Positions 13,559 through 19,543 of a stretch of DNA of 19,543 nt are shown here, in pieces. The stretch comes from Methanoregula sp. (GTDB lineage Archaea > Halobacteriota > Methanomicrobia > Methanomicrobiales > Methanospirillaceae). The notes under the pieces were generated by a model. It saw only the letters and a program-made list of their open reading frames with translations. It was not told the DNA's origin and searched no databases. How positions within the stretch are numbered: the stretch's first letter is position 1; the number at the start of each line of letters is the position of its first letter. Both the position numbers and the translations under genes were made by a program. The stretch spans positions 39,091 through 58,633 of the forward strand of contig PMDE01000054.1 of NCBI GenBank assembly GCA_003154335.1, in the 5' to 3' direction.

Positions 13559-15685
13559 CTATCGGACATTTACGGTTAAATCCCTAATAGTATCAATAAA
13601 CTCCTCTGCATGATAATCTTCAGACAGGGACAGGTCGGAAAGGAACTCCGCCGGCATCGCACGTGCAAATTTCCAGCCTGATATCTGGGGTATCGGCAGG
13701 ACAGATCCTATTTCATCCATACTCATTTTCTGGATTTTCCGCAGGACCTCAAATACCCGTTGACCTGTTCCTTCTTTTCCTGCACGTAAGACCCTGACAA
13801 TAAAATCATTATATCTTACCTGGACGCTGCCACCAAGGTGCTCTTTGAGAAGGAGCGCCAGCAGCCGGTTAAACCTGTTGCCGCAAAAAGAGAATATAGT
13901 AACCTCAATGCCTTTTGTCCCTGACTTTTCAACAACCAACAACCCTTTCTCTCCTAATTCTTCAGGAAGCCGGACGAGAACTTCCTTTAAAATATCCTGT
14001 TCATGCATACCAAGTGGCAAAAGGGATCCTCCCCGGGCACCTATCTTCTGGACCATCCTGCATACGAGCGGGGAAAAACCATTTTGGCCAGCACTTGTCC
14101 AGAAGATGCGGGACGAATCCGATTCGCCAGGAACTACGACAACGAGATTGTGGACTTCGTCACACTTCACCATAGACCAGCTCATCCCCCCAAGAGAAAT
14201 CTCTTCTGCGTTCCTGCTGCTGACGAACCGTGCATCCAGCTTCCCCACAACCTCACCGTCGGGAGTCACAGCCCGGTACTCTCCACTACCAATAATTACC
14301 GAATAGAGATCCTTCCAGTTCGAACGCCCGAAAACCCGCTCAGCTTCTGTTCCCGGCATTATCATCTCACCATCAGTAGTGATAAAACCCGATTTCACGA
14401 GATGAGTCAAAATCTTAAAAAAAATTTCAGGTTTCGTATTTCTGAATACCGGTTGTGAGAGTATAGACGATTCAAGCTGCCTGAAGCTTACGCGGGTGTG
14501 GTTATGCATATACAGGAAAATCTGCTGGAGTAATACATTGTACGTTTTTTTCGGAGGGGTGAGTTTTTCAACTTCTTTCTTCGTAGCACATTCAATAATC
14601 GCAAGGCTGCACAAAAGCTCACACGGATTCTGCAGCAACCATGCCACAAAAGCCGATTTCCCCCGCCGACCACTTCGCCCCATACGCTGGAGGAATGACG
14701 AGACGGAATTTGGCGGTCCGACCTGCACAACCACATCAAGGTCACCAATATCGATACCAAGTTCCAGCGTGCTCGTGCAGATGATGCAGGCACCATCATC
14801 GGATGAAAAGGCATCCTCTGATGTTTTTCGCATTGCTGGAGAGAGCGATGAGTGATGGATATGAAGATTCCGAATCCTGCCAGAACACTCTCTCATGAGT
14901 TTCTCTGCAAAACTCCTGCTGTTAGTAAATACAAGTGCTTTCTTTCCTTCTACGATCCGGACCAGCGCATTTGTCCGGTCTTTTTCTTCCGCCTCAATAA
15001 TGAACTGGAAGTGTTTCTCTTTAGGAACGGTCCTGACTTCAATGAGCTCCTCCCCATGGCGACTGTCTGAGATCCATGCCAGCACTTCCTCCGGATTTCC
15101 CACGGTGGCTGAAAGTCCAATTCTCTGGACAGGTCTTTTTGTTATTTGGTCCATCCTGTTGAGTAGTACCTTGAGATGTACTCCTCGTTCAGATTCAACA
15201 AATGAGTGGAGTTCATCAACGATAATGGTTCTGACGCGCCGGAGATCTGATGACAATTTTTTTTCCATGAGGAGGACTTCGAGCGACTCGGGCGTAATCA
15301 TCAGGAAGTGAGGAGGTTCTCCGTCTTTCCAGGAGCGGTCGCCCTTCGGCACATCACCATGCCATTTCATAACTGATAGTGAAATCGGAATGCAAAAAGC
15401 TCTGAACCTATCTTCCTGGTCGTTGATAAGCGCTTTTAAGGGAGAGATATAAAGACAGGTGACACCCATCCTCCCATTTTTTAAGATATCATCTATAACA
15501 GGAATCAGGGCAGCCTCAGACTTTCCCCCGGCGGTTGGAGCAATAACCAGCACATCATTTCCTCGTACAACCGAGGAATAGGTACGCTCCTGGACTTCAC
15601 GGAGCTCGGTCCACTCCTGTCGCTGGGCAAGTGTCTGCTGGAGGGATTCGTGGAGCTTGGAAAATACCGATGGCACGTTTCTCAT
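13559..15685 (-). CDS. Lhr-like superfamily 2 DEAD/DEAH helicase
   Basis: This ATP-dependent nucleic acid helicase has all SF2 motifs. Using ATG 15685 (708 residues): a Q-like region ELREVQERTYSSVV, Walker A APTAGGKS (49-56), motif Ia ISPLKALINDQ (81-91), Walker B DELH (157-160), motif III SAT (192-194), TSTLELGIDIGDLDVVVQVG, and motif VI QRMGRSGRRG. A helical/winged-helix region follows, as in the Lhr family. It is shorter than full-length Lhr (commonly 850 or more residues), so it resembles an aLhr2 or Lhr-core form; I do not assign a subtype. The upstream TTG at 15706 is an alternative start, but GGGA lies 9 bases from the ATG. Likely role: DNA repair or RNA/DNA remodelling. Confidence 0.9.
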   Translation of the reverse strand: MRNVPSVFSKLHESLQQTLAQRQEWTELREVQERTYSSVVRGNDVLVIAPTAGGKSEAALIPVIDDILKNGRMGVTCLYISPLKALINDQEDRFRAFCIPISLSVMKWHGDVPKGDRSWKDGEPPHFLMITPESLEVLLMEKKLSSDLRRVRTIIVDELHSFVESERGVHLKVLLNRMDQITKRPVQRIGLSATVGNPEEVLAWISDSRHGEELIEVRTVPKEKHFQFIIEAEEKDRTNALVRIVEGKKALVFTNSRSFAEKLMRECSGRIRNLHIHHSSLSPAMRKTSEDAFSSDDGACIICTSTLELGIDIGDLDVVVQVGPPNSVSSFLQRMGRSGRRGKSAFVAWLLQNPCELLCSLAIIECATKKEVEKLTPPKKTYNVLLQQIFLYMHNHTRVSFRQLESSILSQPVFRNTKPEIFFKILTHLVKSGFITTDGEMIMPGTEAERVFGRSNWKDLYSVIIGSGEYRAVTPDGEVVGKLDARFVSSRNAEEISLGGMSWSMVKCDEVHNLVVVVPGESDSSRIFWTSAGQNGFSPLVCRMVQKIGARGGSLLPLGMHEQDILKEVLVRLPEELGEKGLLVVEKSGTKGIEVTIFSFCGNRFNRLLALLLKEHLGGSVQVRYNDFIVRVLRAGKEGTGQRVFEVLRKIQKMSMDEIGSVLPIPQISGWKFARAMPAEFLSDLSLSEDYHAEEFIDTIRDLTVNVR

Positions 15686-15706
15686 AAGACGTAGTCCCTG
15701 ACGCAA

Positions 15707-16296
15707 TATGGTCTTTCCGGGTGAATTTTTTTAATCCAAAAGTAATCAGCGAAGACAATAGGGTCCTGGAGACTCGTCCGGTGGATTGCCAAATATGAAA
15801 ATTATTGAACATTAAAGAATTGAGTATATCAAAGATATAACAGGAGATCCTGAATTAGGTAGAGATACGACAATAAATTTCAATACTATCGCAGATATTA
15901 TGAATTCGTTTAATGCCCGAAAACATGTTATGAAAAAACGATTATCTATAATTTCAATCCTGATAAATTTGTGAAAAATACTAAAGAATTGGTTCTTAAA
16001 CGAGTTTTTACGAACATTACGATTTCCAATGCTACATGAAAGGTTGATTGAAATGTCTACAAACCAGGTATTGTGCACAATTAGATGATAAATGCACCAG
16101 AAAACTGATAATAAAACTTCAGTGCGGATTTTATGAATTATACTATCAGATCCTCAAGGTCCCCTGGTAATCGACCAATGGAATCTGCTGTTGTTGCTGA
16201 ATAATTCTTAAAATTGGCTTAAAATGCCTATCATATATGAAATTTCACCATTTCTTAAGAGATACTTTTTTTTGTTCTGAAAAACGAGAGATAACC
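15707..16296 (+). other. AT-rich divergent intergenic region with a possible decayed gene
   Basis: This region between divergent helicase and PCD-like genes is markedly more AT-rich than its neighbours. A plus-strand frame from 15816 to 16088 stays open for 90 codons apart from one TGA at 15972-15974. It reads IKDITGDPELGRDTTINFNT, then IMNSFNARKHVMKKRLSIIS, and past the stop KNWFLNEFLRTLRFPMLHER. The composition is protein-like, with charged and aromatic residues in plausible order, but I do not recognise the family; a transposase remnant is one possibility. The opposite strand also has an 88-codon open frame (15812-16078), less protein-like. A TATA-like ATTAAAAAAATTC for the helicase lies near 15725-15737. 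Confidence 0.35.
16232..16239 (+). promoter_or_regulatory. Candidate TATA box for the PCD-like gene
   Basis: CATATATG lies about 60 bases upstream of the chosen start at 16297. Initiation near 16260 would leave a leader of about 35 bases and would exclude the ATG at 16237, which supports the shorter protein. Confidence 0.45.
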
Positions 16297-16635
16297 ATGG
16301 ATCTCGCAGAGAGAGAATGTATCACTTACAGAACAGGTTCTCCTCCATTAATACGAAAGGAAATTATGGAATTCCTGGGTCAGGTGCCCGGATGGTCCCT
16401 TAGCGATGGTCATCTGACCCGGATATTTGAATGTGATGACAGCGACCAGTGTGTTGAGTTTTTTATCGAAGTAATGGCCTTATCAACACAAGAAGGTCAG
16501 ATACCGGATATCTGCATGAAAAAATCAAAATTCGTTGAAATTTCATATTATACTTATCCAGCCGGCGGATTGACAACGAACGATTTTATAATGGCAGCGA
16601 AACTGAATGCCCTTGATAAGAACGCTGCCTCCTGA
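16297..16635 (+). CDS. PCD/DCoH-fold protein (4a-hydroxytetrahydrobiopterin dehydratase-like), active site altered
   Basis: This 112-residue protein has the layout of pterin-4a-carbinolamine dehydratase: PPLIRKEIMEFLGQVPGWSL, then HLTRIFECDDSDQCVEFFIE with VMAL, and the C-terminal GGLTTNDFIMAAKLNAL. The catalytic positions differ. Where active members have GHHPD, this has GQIPD, and the usual T-H in the last strand is Y-T-Y. All three expected histidines are therefore missing, and dehydratase activity is doubtful. It may be a binding or regulatory version of the fold, or serve in molybdopterin or methanopterin-related chemistry. The ATG at 16297 fits the normal family length; the extension to 16237 reads MKFHHFLRDTFFCSEK, unlike the family. 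It converges with the thioredoxin gene, 24 bases away. Confidence 0.8.
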   Translation: MDLAERECITYRTGSPPLIRKEIMEFLGQVPGWSLSDGHLTRIFECDDSDQCVEFFIEVMALSTQEGQIPDICMKKSKFVEISYYTYPAGGLTTNDFIMAAKLNALDKNAAS

Positions 16636-16659
16636 TAGTTTCCAAAAGAGAGAAAATTT

Positions 16660-17061
16660 TTATTTCAGGCTGAATTTCTTTAAAATTTTCTCCCTTATTG
16701 CTTCTTTTGGATATGCCCCGATAATCCGGTCTACCAGCTGACCATGAGAAAAGAGCATGATAGAAGGTATTGCGGTTATGTTAAACTGCATTGCAAGGTT
16801 CCTGTTGTCTTCGGTGTTACATTTGCCAAATGTTACTTTACCGGAAAATTCCGTCGACAACTCTTCAATAACCAGCCCGACCCTGCGACAGGGAGCACAC
16901 CATTCCGCCCAGAAATCCAGAACCACAAAGTTATGTGTCCGGATGAACTCCTGAAAATGCATCTCATCAACGTGAATCACATCTATCTTTCCCGCGTTCT
17001 TCATTTTTTCTTTAAGCTCCTTGACCCGCTTTTCCCTTATCCGGCTGATCTCATCATCCAT
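16660..17061 (-). CDS. Thioredoxin with N-terminal charged helix
   Basis: This 133-residue thioredoxin has the active site WCAPC (Cys55 and Cys58) and the cis-proline TAIPSIMLF (Pro99), in a standard fold ending in a basic helix. It reduces protein disulfides in the cytoplasm; no signal peptide is visible. Before the domain there are about 25 residues of strongly charged helix (MDDEISRIREKRVKELKEKM), which ordinary thioredoxins of about 105 residues lack. This could be a coiled-coil or partner-binding arm. The start is ATG 17061, with GTGA close upstream. The gene converges with the PCD-like gene, and T-rich bases between them can serve both as terminators. Confidence 0.93.
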   Translation of the reverse strand: MDDEISRIREKRVKELKEKMKNAGKIDVIHVDEMHFQEFIRTHNFVVLDFWAEWCAPCRRVGLVIEELSTEFSGKVTFGKCNTEDNRNLAMQFNITAIPSIMLFSHGQLVDRIIGAYPKEAIREKILKKFSLK

Positions 17062-17172
17062 ATTTCACTGTTGGTAAAAGAGTAATTAAATCTCCCCAAC
17101 AGGCAAGAGGGAAGGAAAAACTGAGTAAACTATATCAGTGCACGCCGACCATATTATACGCCTGATTATAGG

Positions 17173-17247
17173 AGCGAGGTAGGGTAGTCAGGATATCCCG
17201 ACGGGCTCATAACCCGTAGATCGATGGTTCAAATCCATCCCTCGCTA
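17173..17247 (+). tRNA. Initiator tRNA-Met (anticodon CAT)
   Basis: The acceptor stem AGCGAGG (17173-17179) pairs with CCTCGCT (17240-17246), with discriminator A17247. The D arm is GGG...CCC. The anticodon stem ACGGG/CCCGT holds the loop CTCATAA with anticodon CAT. The T arm is GATGG-TTCAAAT-CCATC. Three G:C pairs next to the anticodon loop and the A1:U72 pair both point to the initiator form in Archaea, rather than elongator Met or Ile2. CCA is not encoded. TATATC at about 17131-17136 may be the promoter. Confidence 0.93.
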
Positions 17248-17380
17248 CTGGTTCTTTTATGATTTTTGTTGGGGGATTCGGCCTTTGATAGTTTCACAGG
17301 TCTGCAGCGGATTAGGGCGGGTTGAAATTGTCAGGAAGCGTTTAACGCCAATTATACTCTGACAGGTTTTCCTGGTTTTC

Positions 17381-17395
17381 ATTACTCATAGTAAT
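17381..17395. repeat. Small perfect palindrome between tRNA-Met and the methyltransferase
   Basis: ATTACT-CAT-AGTAAT is a 6-base inverted repeat with a 3-base spacer, just downstream of the methyltransferase stop (17425). It may be part of a terminator or a chance palindrome. The rest of 17248-17424 shows nothing I can name. Confidence 0.25.
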
Positions 17396-17424
17396 CAAAC
17401 ATTATCCATGGAAGAATGTGCGGT

Positions 17425-18102
17425 TTATCCTTTCCGTGCTACGGTAACGATGAATGTCCGGTTTCGGTAAACAACATCAACATCGGAAAAGCCACACTCC
17501 TGCAGCCACTTGAGCTGGACTGATAGTTTCTCATTCCCGTCGAGTATATCGCGACGCTTGAGAACCTCTGCAAATTCCGTGTTACTTAGTGGTCCGTTTT
17601 GGAGAAACATATTCCAGTGACTGATATATCTTTGGTGGAAATAGGCTGTCTCCCCATCTGCCTGATCTGCGTTGACAAAAAGCCCACTACTCTTCAGGAC
17701 AGAAAAGATCCTTTCAAAGAGCCGATGCTTATCCTCAGTGGCGAGATGGTGAATCGACAGGGCAGAACACACAATATCGTATGGCCCACCCAACTCTGCA
17801 ATGTTGTAATCACTGACAACATACCTTATGTTGTCCAGATCGGAGAACCTCCGCCTTGCCACGTCAAGCATCTTCTCTGAAATATCCAACAAGGTTATTT
17901 GTGCATAAGGGAATTTCTGCAGCAAAAGCGCACTCAACAAACCTGTCCCTGCCCCGACATCAAGTATTGCCGGCGCTGGCACTGAAAATTCTGCTGCCCA
18001 GACTGCAGTGCTATAGAACTCGTCCATCTCAGGGATAACGTACTGACGCTGGGTATCGTACTCTGCAGCGATAGTATCGAAGGCGTTTTTTAGGTGTTCC
18101 AT
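17425..18102 (-). CDS. Class I SAM-dependent methyltransferase, substrate unknown
   Basis: This 225-residue soluble protein has the Rossmann-type methyltransferase motifs: motif I AILDVGAGTGLLS (45-57), the acidic residue after strand 2 (Asp73 in TLLDISEKML), motif II around residues 96-99 (VSDYN), and the IVCSALSIHHL segment (motif IV). It resembles small-molecule methyltransferases of the UbiE/COQ5 type, but nothing in the sequence or neighbours names the substrate. The ATG at 18102 has AGGAT upstream. A strong TATATAAAAG box lies about 65 bases upstream, giving a leader of roughly 40 bases. It appears to be transcribed alone. Confidence 0.9.
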   Translation of the reverse strand: MEHLKNAFDTIAAEYDTQRQYVIPEMDEFYSTAVWAAEFSVPAPAILDVGAGTGLLSALLLQKFPYAQITLLDISEKMLDVARRRFSDLDNIRYVVSDYNIAELGGPYDIVCSALSIHHLATEDKHRLFERIFSVLKSSGLFVNADQADGETAYFHQRYISHWNMFLQNGPLSNTEFAEVLKRRDILDGNEKLSVQLKWLQECGFSDVDVVYRNRTFIVTVARKG

Positions 18103-18163
18103 AATTATCCTGCCGTTTCTTGACCCTGTTAGTTTACTAATAAAGGCAGAGATCTGGCATTCT

Positions 18164-18173
18164 CTTTTATATA
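18164..18173 (-). promoter_or_regulatory. TATA box of the methyltransferase gene
   Basis: On the minus strand this reads TATATAAAAG, a near-ideal archaeal TATA box, about 65 bases upstream of the ATG. It lies between the purF stop and the methyltransferase, indicating independent transcription. Confidence 0.6.
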
Positions 18174-18265
18174 CACGAAAGACGTGCCTTCATCAGGTAA
18201 TGAGATTTCTCTGGAAAAAAGGCGAATTCAAAAAGGAGATTTTTCTTTCCTAAGCAACCCCTCGC

Positions 18266-19543
18266 TTATGCCTCAAATGTACCGAGCTTGGCCTGGTATG
18301 TCTTGTCCACAAAATCAACCTGACAGGTCTTTGCCTTCTCACCATCTATCGGCAGCGGATAGCATCCCGTGAGGCAGCCGGTGCAAAGATCATCACGGTC
18401 AAACCCAATCGCCGCTACCAGCGCCTTTAGCGAGATGTGGTGGAGCGAGGTCGCCGTAATACTCCGCCGGACTTCTTCTTCAATCTTGTTGCTCGCAATC
18501 AGCTCTTCCCGGGTCGGCATATCGACACCAAGGTAACACGGTGCCTTGATGGCGGGAGATCCGATGCGCATGTGAACCTCACGGGCTCCTGCATCGCGCA
18601 TCATATTGATGATCCGCTTGGAGGTCGTTCCACGGACAATGCTGTCATCGACCAGTACCACCGACTTGTCTTTCAGGTGAGCCGGTATCGGGTTAAGCTT
18701 TATCCGCACTGCCTTCTCCCGCTCTCTCTGCGAGGGCATGATGAATGTACGGCCCATATATCGGTTTTTCATCAGTGATTCTACAAACGGGATCTTCGAA
18801 CGCTCAGCATACCCGATGGCGTAGGCAGTCCCGGAATCGGGCACCGAACACACAGAATCGGCCTCAACCGGGTGCTCCTCGTAGAGCTTCTGCCCGATGG
18901 TCCGCCGGACGTCATACACAAGAACCCCGTCAATAACCGCATCAGCACGGGAAAAATAGATGTACTCGAAGATGCAGTGCGCCCTTTTCCCGGCGATTGC
19001 GATCTGTGTGCAGTGGATTCCTTCCGAATCGATACGGATCAGTTCCCCGGGTTTTACATCCCTGAGGAACTTCGCATTCAGCGCATCGCCCGCCACACTC
19101 TCGGAAGCGACCATATAACCATGCTCGGTCTTTGCGATACAGAATGGTTTGATCCCCAGCGGGTCCCTGAAAGCGTAGAGGATCCCGTCTATCATCATGA
19201 CTACCGAATAGGATCCTATCAACTTCCGCATACAGAAACTGACCGAGTCTTCAACGCACCCCGAATTGCTGATCTGCTCCATGAGGATCTTGGTGATGAT
19301 CTCCGTGTCCGTTGTTGTTGTAAAGATCTGGCCAGCCTGTTCGAATTCAGCACGGAGTTCGCAGGTATTCACGAGGTTACCATTATGGGCAATGGAGATA
19401 AAATGGTCTTTAAACTGGAAATTCAGGGGCTGTATATTTTCCGGTAGGTTCGCACCTGTTGTCGGATAGCGCACATGCCCAATTCCGGCATTACCCTTCA
19501 GATCACATAAAACTGCAGGGGAAAAAACGTCGGCAACAAGCCC
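18266..19543 (-). CDS. purF: Amidophosphoribosyltransferase (PurF), N-terminus beyond the window
   Basis: This is the first committed enzyme of purine synthesis, making phosphoribosylamine from PRPP and glutamine. The frame runs on to the window edge (visible from GLVADVFSP), so the catalytic N-terminal Cys and roughly the first 45 residues are missing; the apparent start at 19474 is an internal Val codon. Visible marks: GNAGIGHVRYPTTGAN and HNGNLVNTCELR of the Ntn-type glutaminase, then the PRPP loop VVLVDDSIVRGTTSKR. Cys residues in HCIFEYIYFSRAD, APCYLGVD and LCTGCLTGCYP match the iron-sulfur ligands of the Bacillus-type enzyme, so an Fe-S cluster is likely. T-rich stretches downstream of the stop may end the transcript. 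Confidence 0.96.
   Translation of the reverse strand, partial: GLVADVFSPAVLCDLKGNAGIGHVRYPTTGANLPENIQPLNFQFKDHFISIAHNGNLVNTCELRAEFEQAGQIFTTTTDTEIITKILMEQISNSGCVEDSVSFCMRKLIGSYSVVMMIDGILYAFRDPLGIKPFCIAKTEHGYMVASESVAGDALNAKFLRDVKPGELIRIDSEGIHCTQIAIAGKRAHCIFEYIYFSRADAVIDGVLVYDVRRTIGQKLYEEHPVEADSVCSVPDSGTAYAIGYAERSKIPFVESLMKNRYMGRTFIMPSQREREKAVRIKLNPIPAHLKDKSVVLVDDSIVRGTTSKRIINMMRDAGAREVHMRIGSPAIKAPCYLGVDMPTREELIASNKIEEEVRRSITATSLHHISLKALVAAIGFDRDDLCTGCLTGCYPLPIDGEKAKTCQVDFVDKTYQAKLGTFEA

Noticed and set aside
15812..16078. 88-codon minus-strand frame in the AT-rich gap
   Set aside because: It is rich in Ile, Phe and Asn without domain or ribosome site; the plus-strand reading looks more protein-like. 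Not fully excluded.
16237..16296. N-terminal extension of the PCD-like protein
   Set aside because: The extra 20 residues are unlike the family, and the TATA box at 16232-16239 would place initiation downstream of that ATG.

Overview
The window is archaeal and comes from a methanogen of the Methanomicrobia, probably order Methanomicrobiales (an inference from gene content and protein style, not a search). Evidence: an A-type ATP synthase H-I-K gene order, a two-helix membrane LonB protease, a thermosome, archaeal-type PRPP synthetase, Nob1, an HTH-phosphoribosyltransferase regulator, TATA boxes about 25 to 45 bases upstream of genes, GGAGG or GGTGA ribosome sites, oligo-T terminators, an archaeal initiator tRNA and a tRNA-Ser without encoded CCA. 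Moderate-GC genes are separated by AT-rich gaps.

Layout. 1-2537 (minus): 5' part of the A-ATPase operon, ahaH-ahaI-ahaK, with ahaK cut by the window edge. 2639-3276 (minus): a 51-residue zinc ribbon gene overlapping by ATGA a 161-residue protein I do not recognise. 3471-8327 (minus): a tight run lonB-tldD-pmbA followed by a small BofA-like membrane protein gene broken by an in-frame TAA. 8534-10516 (plus, divergent from lonB): prs, nob1 and an HTH-PRTase regulator. 10599-12194 (plus): thermosome with its own strong promoter and a hairpin/T-tract terminator. 12416-12500: tRNA-Ser(CGA). 12678-12964 (plus): a small membrane protein behind two short, chained upstream ORFs and a strong TATA box. 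13068-15685 (minus): cupredoxin lipoprotein and an Lhr-like helicase. 15707-16296: AT-rich gap with what looks like a decayed reading frame. 16297-16635 (plus): a PCD-fold protein lacking the usual catalytic histidines, convergent with a thioredoxin (16660-17061, minus). 17173-17247: initiator tRNA-Met. 17425-18102 (minus): SAM methyltransferase. 18266-19543 (minus): purF, with its N-terminus outside the window.

How they work together: most of the window is housekeeping (energy coupling, protein quality control, ribosome maturation, nucleotide synthesis). The points most worth following are the lonB-tldD-pmbA-BofA-like cluster, which reads as a possible membrane proteolysis unit whose small membrane member is disrupted here; the zinc ribbon/unknown pair upstream of the ATPase; the chained small ORFs at 12678-12964; and the PCD-like protein without its active site. 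I saw no CRISPR array, no intact insertion sequence and no convincing defence system.
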